Source: an uncultured Sutterella sp. (GTDB lineage Bacteria; Pseudomonadota; Gammaproteobacteria; Burkholderiales; Burkholderiaceae_F). Taken from it: DNA of 40,095 nucleotides. The stretch spans positions 1 to 40,095 of the forward strand of contig UPZS01000017.1 of the NCBI GenBank assembly GCA_900538905.1, read 5' to 3'. Shown piece after piece: positions 7,668 to 16,000 of the stretch. Under the pieces are notes generated by a model. It made no database searches. It was not told where the DNA came from and was given only the letters and a program-made list of their open reading frames with translations. Numbering within the stretch: the stretch's first letter is position 1; every line of letters starts with the position of its first letter. The translations under genes and the position numbers were made by a program.

Positions 7668-8786
7668 ATGCAGTACACCGTCGAATTTCGCAACAAAGAC
7701 GAAGCGCTCGCGCTTGCCGAACGTATCCGCACCGAAGTCGATTCCTCGCGTCAATATCGCTATATGGAATTTTGCGGCGGTCACACACATGTGCTCGCAC
7801 GCTGGGGACTGACTGATCTGTTGCCCTCCAACATCCGGATGATCCACGGCCCGGGCTGCCCGGTCTGCGTGCTGCCAATAGGACGTGTCGACATGGCGCT
7901 GGATCTGGCTTTGAATAAGAACGTGACGCTATGCACATACGCCGACATGATGCGCGTACCGGGATCGGGAGGCCAAACTCTTTTTAAAGCCAAAGCGCAG
8001 GGTGCCGACGTACGTATGGTCTATTCGCCTACGGACGCACTTAAACTTGCCCGCGACAATCCCGATCGTCAAGTCGTTTTCTTTGCGATCGGTTTTGAAA
8101 CCACTACCCCGCCCACGGCTCTTGTTTTAAAGTCGGCAAAAAACCAAAACGTCGAAAACTTCTCCGTTGTCTGTTCGCACGTCATCACACCGGCAGCCAT
8201 GCGCCACATCATGCTCTCGCACGGAAAAGACGCCAAGCCTTTTATTGACGGAATCGTGGGGCCGGCACACGTTTCGGCCGTGATCGGCGAGATGCCCTAT
8301 CGAGCGTTTGTCGACGAATGGAAAATTCCGGTCGTCATCTGCGGCTTTGAGCCGCTGGACATGCTTTTATCCATCCTGATGCTGGTGCGACAGACAAACG
8401 CCGGGGTCGCTAAAGTGGAAAACGAGTTTACAAGAGCCGTTCCCGCCGAAGGCAACCGGCTGGCGCTCTCGCTCATGGCCGAAACATTCGTGTTGCGTGA
8501 GAGTTTTGCTTGGCGTGGCCTGGGCAGACTGCCCTCCAGTGCACTGGCGTTGTCACCTGCCTACGAAATGTTCGACGCTGAAAAACGGTTCAATCTGATC
8601 GAACACGACGTCCCCGACAACAAGGCCTGTGAATGCGGCGCGATCCTTCGCGGCGAAAAAGAACCACGAGACTGCAAAGCCTTCGGCACCGTCTGCACAC
8701 CCGTTCACCCGATCGGTGCCTGCATGGTATCGAGCGAAGGCGCCTGCGCCGCTTACTTCTCCTACGAATCACGTCGCGCCGCGTAA
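7668..8786 (+). CDS. hypD: Fe-S hydrogenase maturation protein HypD
   Basis: Predicted 372 residues. HypD is the [4Fe-4S] scaffold on which cyanide and CO are attached to iron, working with HypC and HypE. Seen motifs: the CGGHTH segment, GPGCPVCVLP with the redox CxxC, GFETTTP, and a C-terminal cluster region with CECG, then C at RDCKAFG, TVCTPVHPIGAC, providing the Fe-S ligands. The ATG at 7668 is set by a strong AAGGAGG at 7654-7660; an upstream in-frame ATG lies inside hypC. Confidence 0.97.
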   Translation: MQYTVEFRNKDEALALAERIRTEVDSSRQYRYMEFCGGHTHVLARWGLTDLLPSNIRMIHGPGCPVCVLPIGRVDMALDLALNKNVTLCTYADMMRVPGSGGQTLFKAKAQGADVRMVYSPTDALKLARDNPDRQVVFFAIGFETTTPPTALVLKSAKNQNVENFSVVCSHVITPAAMRHIMLSHGKDAKPFIDGIVGPAHVSAVIGEMPYRAFVDEWKIPVVICGFEPLDMLLSILMLVRQTNAGVAKVENEFTRAVPAEGNRLALSLMAETFVLRESFAWRGLGRLPSSALALSPAYEMFDAEKRFNLIEHDVPDNKACECGAILRGEKEPRDCKAFGTVCTPVHPIGACMVSSEGACAAYFSYESRRAA

Positions 8787-8815
8787 CGGAAACCCCTTTC
8801 GAGGAATATCGAGTC

Positions 8816-9862
8816 ATGGCAAAAGAAACTTATATCCGTCCGATCGACATCAAACACGGAGTCATCGACATGACGCACGGCGCCGGCGGCAGAGCCACCG
8901 CGCAGCTCATTGACGAAATCTTTTCCAGAGCCTTTTGCAACGCCTATCTCGCGCAAGCCCATGACGGTGCCGTAATGCCCGCTCTCAAAGGGGAACCTGT
9001 CATGAGTTGCGACGCGCATGTCGTGCACCCCCTCTTTTTTGCGGGAGGTGATATCGGACGACTCGCCGTCTGCGGCACTGTCAACGACGTAGCCGTTTGC
9101 GGTGCCAGACCACTGTATCTGTCCGCGAGCTTCGTCATTGAAGAGGGGCTTGCCATTCGAACTTTAGTCGACATCGTCAATTCCATGGCGCAGGCAGCAC
9201 TTGAAGCAGGCGTGAGCATCGTCACGGGTGATACCAAGGTGGTGGAAAAAGGCCACGGCGACGGACTTTTTATATCAACGTCGGGCCTCGGCGAAAAAAT
9301 CCCCGGCACATGCGTAAGCGGTAAATCAGCCAAACCCGGTGACATTGTGCTTGTCACAGGAACAATGGGGGATCACGGCATCACGATCCTGTCACAGCGT
9401 GAAGGACTTGGTTTTGAAGCCCAGGTGCAAAGCGACACGGCTCCCCTAAACCACATTACCGAAGCGCTTTTGACAGCCTTGGGCGAACAAGTTCACGTCC
9501 TGCGCGATCCTACCCGAGGAGGATTGGCCACGACGCTCAATGAAATTGCCGCTCAGAGCAAGGTGAGCATTGAAATTGACGAACAAGCCGTGCCGATCCA
9601 CCCGGCTGTGGCCTCGGCCTGCGAATTTTTGGGGCTTGACCCGCTCTACATTGCTAACGAAGGCAAGTTGATTGTGATTGTTGAGGAAGATGTCGCCCAA
9701 GAAGCTTTGTCAATCATCCGCAGTTGCAAGTACGGAGAGAATGCTGCAGTGATCGGTCGCGTGTCATCCGAGCAACCGGGATTCGTGAGCATGAAAACAG
9801 CGATCGGTGGCAAACGTTTGGTCGATTGGCTCAACTCCGATCCATTGCCTCGAATTTGTTAG
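8816..9862 (+). CDS. hypE: carbamoyl dehydratase HypE
   Basis: Predicted 348 residues of the PurM/AIR-synthase-like fold. HypE accepts the carbamoyl group from HypF on its C-terminal cysteine and dehydrates it with ATP to a thiocyanate, the CN donor. The N-terminal segment MTHGAGGRATAQLI, SCDAHVVHPLFF and DPTRGGLATTLNEIA are family motifs, and the protein ends PRIC, with the catalytic Cys at the very end. ATG 8816 has GAGGA about 10 bases upstream. An upstream extension encoded inside hypD is rejected. It is the last gene of the operon. Confidence 0.97.
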   Translation: MAKETYIRPIDIKHGVIDMTHGAGGRATAQLIDEIFSRAFCNAYLAQAHDGAVMPALKGEPVMSCDAHVVHPLFFAGGDIGRLAVCGTVNDVAVCGARPLYLSASFVIEEGLAIRTLVDIVNSMAQAALEAGVSIVTGDTKVVEKGHGDGLFISTSGLGEKIPGTCVSGKSAKPGDIVLVTGTMGDHGITILSQREGLGFEAQVQSDTAPLNHITEALLTALGEQVHVLRDPTRGGLATTLNEIAAQSKVSIEIDEQAVPIHPAVASACEFLGLDPLYIANEGKLIVIVEEDVAQEALSIIRSCKYGENAAVIGRVSSEQPGFVSMKTAIGGKRLVDWLNSDPLPRIC

Positions 9863-9876
9863 GCTGCTGAACTACA

Positions 9877-9917
9877 AAAGCGGCTGCCGAGTTGCATTTG
9901 CTCTCAGTAGCCGCTTT
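9877..9917. terminator. bidirectional intrinsic terminator after hypE
   Basis: AAAGCGGCT (9877-9885) pairs with AGCCGCTTT (9909-9917). The right arm is followed by CATTTTC and the left arm by an A-run, so it can end hypE transcription on + and the macro-domain transcript on -. It lies between two convergent genes. Confidence 0.75.
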
Positions 9918-9933
9918 CATTTTCATTCCGGCG

Positions 9934-10521
9934 TTAAGCAGGCGGTCTCTGCTTGCCTTTATGCAAATAGTTCTGATAACCCTCTTCGATCAGAGCCTCG
10001 TAAATCTGACGCGTGTCGTCGTCATACGTGCAGAACGTCACGGACTCAAACTGCGGCTCAAGTTCAAGCACCTGTACCGCAACCGTAAGCGCCACGGCAG
10101 CGGCCGTTGGCTTCGGGAAGCCGTACTGGCCGGTCGCAATAGCCGGAAATGCGATGGTACGCGCTCCGTGCAGACGAGCCAACTCAAAGCTGCGCGCATA
10201 AGCACGAGCCAGAAGCGCTACTTCCCCATCGTCGCCTCCGACCCAGGTAGGCCCAACCGCGTGAATAACAAAACGGCACGGCAAATTGAAAGATTCTGTC
10301 AGAGACGCACCGCCGGCAAAACAACGGCCCTGTTCAAGCACATAGGTGCGGCATGCCTTGCGAAGCTCGGGACCGGCAGCTTTGTGAATCGCCTTGTCGA
10401 CTTCGCCGCCTCCCGTGAGGTCGGCGTCGGCCGAATTGACAATGGCATCAACGTTAAGCGTCGTGATGTCCGCTTTTATAACGCGCAGACGGCTGCGCAA
10501 AGCCTCGGATATAGGGATCAT
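9934..10521 (-). CDS. macro-domain protein (YmdB-like ADP-ribose hydrolase) with altered motif
   Basis: Predicted 195 residues, a single macro domain related to E. coli YmdB (O-acetyl-ADP-ribose/ADP-ribosyl deacylase). Matching segments are KADITTLNVDAIVN, AIHKAAGPEL, FVIHAVGPTW and FPAIATGQYGFP. The normal NAAN motif reads N29-S30-A31-D32, and the GGGG loop reads GGGE before VDKAIH, so the second Asn, which contacts ribose in relatives, is replaced by Asp. Asp42 and His46 equivalents are kept. It lies 26 bases downstream of murJ on the same strand and is probably co-transcribed. Whether it is still a hydrolase is uncertain. Confidence 0.85.
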   Translation of the reverse strand: MIPISEALRSRLRVIKADITTLNVDAIVNSADADLTGGGEVDKAIHKAAGPELRKACRTYVLEQGRCFAGGASLTESFNLPCRFVIHAVGPTWVGGDDGEVALLARAYARSFELARLHGARTIAFPAIATGQYGFPKPTAAAVALTVAVQVLELEPQFESVTFCTYDDDTRQIYEALIEEGYQNYLHKGKQRPPA

Positions 10522-10547
10522 GTCGTTGTAGTCTTTCGCGAAATTAA

Positions 10548-12092
10548 CTAGTCAGCGCCGCGCAATTCCCGCGCACGCCAACCCAAAACGGCAAGTACTG
10601 CAAAGTATGTCACAGCCGCACCAAGAATAACACCCGCCACAAGAACTAGTCGGTGCGCCCATTGAGGCTGCATGGCCGACCAGTCGATCCCTGTTTGAAT
10701 CCAAATAAGAAAAACAGTCATTGCGGCAGTCGCCATCAAAACGCGCAACATATAGACAAACCAACCGCTGCCGGGCACGTACCAACCGCGACGTTTCAAC
10801 AATGTGAACAGCACCAGCGCATTAAAGACGGAGCCGAGGCCCACGGACAGCGCCAACCCAGCATGCCCGAAAGCCGGCACGGTAACAATGTTGCAGCACT
10901 GCACGACAATAAGCGAAGCGATTGCACCTTTGACTGGCGTTTTGATGTCTTTGCGCGAATAAAACGCAGGCGCAAGGATCTTGATTGAAATGAGTCCGAG
11001 AAGCCCGACCGCATACCCCTCGATCGCAATGGCCGTCATCGAAACATCAGACCCGGAAAAGTTCTTGCCCTGAAAAAGCACCGCAGCCAAACCTTCGGCT
11101 AAGAACCCCAAACCGGCAGCCGCCGGAATGGCCAAAAGAAAAACAAGCTTTAACCCGCGATCGAGCAATCGGTTATAGCGATCGAGTTCGCCGCGATTGA
11201 ACGCCGCCGATAAACTCGGCAGCAAAACACTTCCAAGGGCCACCCCAAGCAGAGCCGTCGGAAACTCCATCAAACGATCGGCATAGTTGAGCCATGTCAC
11301 GGCGCCCTTTTGCAGGTGCGAAGCTATGTTGGTGTTGATGAGAATAGAAATGGGAGCGACGCTCACACCCACCACCGCAGGAACCATCAGTTTCAAAACT
11401 TGGCGCACGTTAGCGTTTTTAAGCGCCTTGTGGGGATTGGAGAGTCGTGGGAAGCACCCGATTCGCTTAAGAGCAAAAAACTGCATGGAAAGCTGCAAAA
11501 CACCGCCCAGAATGACAGCAAATGCCAGCGTATAAATCGGAACAGAAAAGTAGTTAACTAAAAAAAGCGTGCAGCAAATGAAGCTCACGTTAAGAAGCAC
11601 GGGCGTAAAGGCCGGCACCGCAAAGTGTTTCCATGTGTTGAGTACGGCCGCGGCAAACGACACCAAACTCATGAAAATGATGTAAGGAAACATGTAGCGT
11701 GTCAGAAAAACGGCCAGATCAAAGGTCTCCGGATTGTTTTTAAAGCCGGAAGCAATGAGCCACACCACGACTGGAGCAAAAGCGATACCCAAAAGGCTCG
11801 CGATAAAAACAGCGCATCCCAAAAGCGAAAACACATCGCTGATGAAGGTCTTTTGCTCGCCTTCGGGTTGCTGTTCCTTCACCTGCGAGAGCATCGGAAC
11901 GAATGCCTGACTGAATGCGCCTTCGGCAAAAAGGCGGCGCAGCATGTTCGGAATACGGAAAGCGACGTAAAAGGCGTCGGTCGCTGCCGACACACCAAAA
12001 TAGCGCGCGATCAGCATATCGCGGATCAGACCAGTGATGCGCGACAACAACGTGAAGACGGAAACCGTAGCGGCCGACTTGAGTAAAGACAT
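10548..12092 (-). CDS. murJ: lipid II flippase MurJ (MviN)
   Basis: Predicted 514-residue polytopic membrane protein of the MOP superfamily that moves lipid II across the inner membrane for peptidoglycan synthesis. The N-terminus SVFTLLSRITGLIRDMLIARYFG and the segment AFRIPNMLRRLFAEGAFSQAFVP are hallmark MurJ sequences, and many hydrophobic helices follow (14 expected). Length is typical. The gene is divergent from rpsT, an arrangement common in betaproteobacteria. No truncation is seen. Confidence 0.97.
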   Translation of the reverse strand: MSLLKSAATVSVFTLLSRITGLIRDMLIARYFGVSAATDAFYVAFRIPNMLRRLFAEGAFSQAFVPMLSQVKEQQPEGEQKTFISDVFSLLGCAVFIASLLGIAFAPVVVWLIASGFKNNPETFDLAVFLTRYMFPYIIFMSLVSFAAAVLNTWKHFAVPAFTPVLLNVSFICCTLFLVNYFSVPIYTLAFAVILGGVLQLSMQFFALKRIGCFPRLSNPHKALKNANVRQVLKLMVPAVVGVSVAPISILINTNIASHLQKGAVTWLNYADRLMEFPTALLGVALGSVLLPSLSAAFNRGELDRYNRLLDRGLKLVFLLAIPAAAGLGFLAEGLAAVLFQGKNFSGSDVSMTAIAIEGYAVGLLGLISIKILAPAFYSRKDIKTPVKGAIASLIVVQCCNIVTVPAFGHAGLALSVGLGSVFNALVLFTLLKRRGWYVPGSGWFVYMLRVLMATAAMTVFLIWIQTGIDWSAMQPQWAHRLVLVAGVILGAAVTYFAVLAVLGWRARELRGAD

Positions 12093-12181
12093 GAGAAGCG
12101 GTGAGTCAGACGAAATATTGTGATTCCTGCGCGGCGGCTAGGCCTTTCTTTGTAAAAGAAATTTTTCCTTGGCTCAAGTGC

Positions 12182-12210
12182 TTGTATCGGTCATTCTGAT
12201 TTGATACAAT
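12182..12210 (+). promoter_or_regulatory. sigma70-type promoter of rpsT
   Basis: TTGTAT at 12182-12187 and TACAAT at 12205-12210 are separated by exactly 17 bases. The start of transcription would be near 12217, giving a 5' leader of about 210 bases before rpsT. Confidence 0.6.
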
Positions 12211-12217
12211 GCCGCGT

Positions 12218-12425
12218 TTTCTGCTTTCGGGCGAATTCGGCGCAGAGTTGCAGCGGCGAGTCATTCGAAGCGCAGAAAGCAACATTGTAGTAAAACTTAG
12301 ACCCGGCCGATTTCGGCCAGATGCCGAGCTGCAAACGGGCTCGTCTGGAAAGCGAAAGCTCAAGCTTGCGCTCGTTGGCGAGAATCCGAAAACCGCGGCA
12401 TCCACTTTCAGGAATTCAAAACTAA
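12218..12425 (+). promoter_or_regulatory. structured 5' leader of rpsT
   Basis: The stretch from the predicted start of transcription to the rpsT ATG holds no gene. It can fold: TTTCTGC (12218-12224) pairs with GCAGAAA (12272-12278), and GGCCG-ATTT-CGGCC makes a compact hairpin near 12305-12318. S20 represses its own translation in E. coli. A similar control here is inference only. Confidence 0.4.
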
Positions 12426-12689
12426 ATGGCCAATACCAACCAAGCTCGCAAGCGCGCCCGTCAGGCCCTTGCCCGCAACCAGCACCTCTCTGCTCAGCGC
12501 AGCCAGTACCGTACCGCTATCAAGCGCGTTCGCAAGTTCATCCTCGCCGGCGACAAGGCCGCTGCTCAGGAAGCTTTCAAGAACGCCCAGAGCGTGATCG
12601 ACTCCATGTGCCGCAAGGGCGTTCTTCACTCGAACGCTGCTGCTCGCCACAAGAGCCGCCTGTCTGCTGCCATCAAGGCGCTCGCCTAA
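12426..12689 (+). CDS. rpsT: 30S ribosomal protein S20
   Basis: Predicted 87 residues, the standard length. S20 binds 16S rRNA early in 30S assembly. It begins [14 protein letters not shown] and ends with the conserved [18 protein letters not shown] region; very rich in Lys/Arg/Ala. AGGA lies about 12 bases upstream of the ATG, a somewhat long spacing. It is transcribed alone from its own promoter and is followed by two hairpins. Confidence 0.98.
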   Translation: MANTNQARKRARQALARNQHLSAQRSQYRTAIKRVRKFILAGDKAAAQEAFKNAQSVIDSMCRKGVLHSNAAARHKSRLSAAIKALA

Positions 12690-12720
12690 TCTTTTAGGCA
12701 CTGAGCCAAAAGGCTCCGAC

Positions 12721-12757
12721 GCTAAAACGCCTGATTCCCTCAGGTCAGCGGTTTAGC
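12721..12757 (+). terminator. imperfect hairpin after rpsT
   Basis: GCTAAA with following CGCCTGA pairs, with a bulge, with TCAGG-TCAGCGG-TTTAGC. No clear T-run follows, so it is probably a 3'-end stabilising hairpin ahead of the stronger terminator at 12770-12808. Confidence 0.4.
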
Positions 12758-12769
12758 CATTTAGACAAG

Positions 12770-12808
12770 AAAACGCATCCGATCGCTCCTCGGGTGCGTT
12801 TTTCTTTT
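12770..12808 (+). terminator. intrinsic terminator of rpsT
   Basis: AAACGCATCCGA (12771-12782) pairs with TCGGGTGCGTTT (12790-12801) with one G-T pair, and TTTCTTTT follows. The next 270 bases to 13072 hold no gene. TTGACA-like boxes occur at 12934 and 13042 but neither has a good -10 partner. Confidence 0.8.
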
Positions 12809-13072
12809 CTCCAATCCATTTCCGCTGTTTAGTTCCGCCGTATCGACAAAAGTGCAAATTTCGAAATCCAAAAATCAAACCGTAATTTAAATTGTTCTCG
12901 TCGCAAACGCATTGGATTTGAGTTAACCTTTTTTTGACAAGCGGTAAGTGCGGGCGATGAGACTTCATTGCGGGATTCCCCTAATTTTCAGGTGGTTCCC
13001 TGTTGCTTTTCGAAACTGATAGGCTCGGATTTGTCTGCTTTTTGACAGCGTTTTGTCTACGTCGGTTTTGTA

Positions 13073-16000
13073 ATGACAACGGATATTCCTGAAGGTTCCT
13101 CAGAAACATTTAGCCTGGGCATTGACCTGGGCAGTACCACCGTCAAATACGTCCTGCTCAGTCCCGACGGCTCCGTTCTGGCACACGCCTATCAGCGACA
13201 CGCCAGCGCAGTGACCGCCACACTTATTTCGCTTTTGCAGGATCTGGTTCGCACGTTTCCGCATCTGAACACCCGCGTTAGACTGACAGGATCTGGAGCG
13301 CTTTTCCTGAGCGAACGTCTCGGCATCGGTTTCGTACAGGAAGTAATCGCCGCCGCGCAATATCTGCAAAATGCCGTCGCAGAAGACGGCGAAGGACATC
13401 CTGTCGACGCTGCCATTGAGCTCGGCGGCGAAGACGCCAAAATTCTCTATCTGACAGGCAGTCAGGAACTGCGCATGAATGAAGCGTGCGCAGGCGGCAC
13501 CGGCGCTTTTCTGGATCAGATGTCGGCCGCGCTAGGGCTGCCGCTTGATGAACTCAACCGCTTGGCAGGCGAAGCCTCGATTTCTCACCCGATTGCCTCT
13601 CGCTGCGGCGTTTTTGCCAAAACCGACGTAGTCGGTTTGTTAAATGCCGGCATACCCAAATCCGAAATCGCACGCTCCGTGTTTGACGCTGTGGCCGAAC
13701 AGGCCGTGGGCGGTTTGTCTTGCGGTCGTCCCTTGCGCGGTCGTGTAGCCCTTTTGGGAGGTCCGCTCTCCTTTTTGAGCGAGTTGCGAGAAGCCTTTGC
13801 CAGACGTCTGGCCCGAAACTCCGTGACACTGGAGCTATTTGCCGACGCACAGTACGCCGTAGCGCACGGCGCCGCGCTGGAAAATTCGCCCCAGGGTGCG
13901 CAGGCCGAGGAGCATCTTTGGACACTTGAAAATTTGATCGAAGCCGTCGGACGCGAAGCCGTCAATCTCGTTGACAAGCGTAACGGCCCGAAACCGCTTT
14001 TTGACAGCGAAGACGAGCGCAAAGCCTTTCTTGATCGCCACGCCAAGGCCTGCGTTCCCACGATTGACCTCTCGAAGGCCTGCGGCGATCTCTTTTTGGG
14101 CATTGACCTTGGCAGCACCACCGCCAAAGGCGTATTGATCACCTCGGACAGAGAAATCTGCTGCACTTGGTATGAAAGCAATCAAGGGGCACCACTTCAG
14201 CAGCTCATGCCTCGCGTGAAGAAACTGGCGCAGTCTCTGCCGCCCGGCGCACGCATCCGCTCGGTTCTGACCACCGGGTACGGCGCCGATCTGGCTGCCG
14301 CTGCATTGGGCTCGTCAATGACTGAAGTCGAAACACTCGCTCATCAGAAAGCTGCCAGTTCCTTTATCCCTGACGCCACCTTCGTGATTGACATCGGCGG
14401 CCAGGATATGAAATGCCTCAAGGTCGAAAACGGGTTGATCACTTCCGTGGCACTCAACGAAGCCTGCTCCTCAGGGTGCGGTGCCTTTCTCGAGAGCTTC
14501 TCCAAGCAACTCGGTCTGACAATGCCCGAATTTGTTCAAGCTGCGCTGCGCTCCAAACACCCCGTGGATTTGGGGTCGCGTTGCACCGTGTTCATGAATT
14601 CCAAGGTACGGGAAGCCCAGCGCGACGGAGCAACCTCGGAGGACATCGCCGCCGGCCTTTGCATTTCGGTCGTCCGCAATGCTCTTGAAAAGGTTCTTCG
14701 CATTTCTTCTCCCGAAGAGCTAGGCGACAAGGTTGTCGTACAGGGTGGCACTTTCCTAAATGACGGCGTGTTGCGCGCCTTTGAAAAATACACCGGACTG
14801 CAGGTGATTCGCCCGCAACTTGCTGGGCTCATGGGAGCATATGGCTCGGCACTTCTAGCCCGCGAACGTACGAACGATCAAACGCCGGTATGGCAACCCT
14901 CAGACGAGCTTTTTAACACCTCCGATATTATCAAGCGCGAATTTCGTTGCCGTGGTTGCTCCAACAGCTGCGCACTGACGTTGCATCGCTTTGCCTCCGG
15001 CAACAAATTCGTCAGCGGTAACCGTTGCGAATTCGGCCTCAAAAGTCTTGGAAGCGGCAAGAAAAAGCACACGGGCTTTGTTGACTGGAAAATCAAACGG
15101 CTCTTCAGCGGCGAAGTCCTGTCCTCGGATGCTGCCCCCATGGGCGACATCGGCATCATGCGCGTGCTTAACACCTGGGAACACTATCCCTATTGGCACG
15201 CCCTTTTCACCGAACTGGGTTTCCGCGTTGTTCTATCGGATCCGACAACGGCTGCCATCATGGCCAAGGGATCCGACACTGTACCCTCTCAGTCGCTGTG
15301 CCTGCCAGCCAAGATCGCGCACGGTCACGCCCTGTCGCTGGCAGAAAAAGGAGTACGCAACATTTGGTTCCCCTGCATTCCCAAAGAAGAAAAACTCATT
15401 GCCGAAGCAGAGGATTCCTACGCGTGCCCGGTTGTCGGCGGGTACCCGGAAGCGCTGCGTCTGGCGCTGGAATCGACCGCTCCCGAGACGCGCATTCTGA
15501 CTCCCTTCTTGTCGATTGAAAAGTTTTCGACCGTCGCGCACGCCCTATGCGAAGCGTTCCCGCAACTCAAGCACAAAGATGTCATGAGAGCCTGCGAGAA
15601 AGCTTCGGCCGCACTTGAGACCTATCGTCGCGACATCAAAGAAAAAGCGCTCGAAATTTGGAACAAACCGGGGTTTGTCGTTGTTCTCGCCGGTCACCCC
15701 TATCATCTCGACAGCTACATTCATCACGGCATTCCTACTCTGATCGAATCAATGGGAGCTCACGTACTCACCGAGGACGCCGTGAGCTTCATTGCTCAGG
15801 ATCTTCCAGACAGGGCCGCCAAACTGGATGTTGTGAACCAATGGGCGTTTCACGGTCGACTCTACCGAGCATTCGAAGCGGTCGCCACTCGCCCCGATAC
15901 GGAACTTGTGCAGCTGGTGAGCTTTGGCTGCGGCATTGACGCCATCACGAGCGAGCAGATGAAGCGCATTGCGCACGAAAACAAGTCGCTCTACACAATG

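Noticed and set aside
12209..12697. 162-codon frame through the rpsT leader
   Set aside because: Its ATG lies before the predicted transcription start and the frame overlaps rpsT out of phase.
12934..13070. TTGACA boxes at 12934 and 13042 as promoters for the 1485-residue gene
   Set aside because: At 17-18 base spacing the -10 positions read ATGAGA and GTTTTG, which are poor matches.
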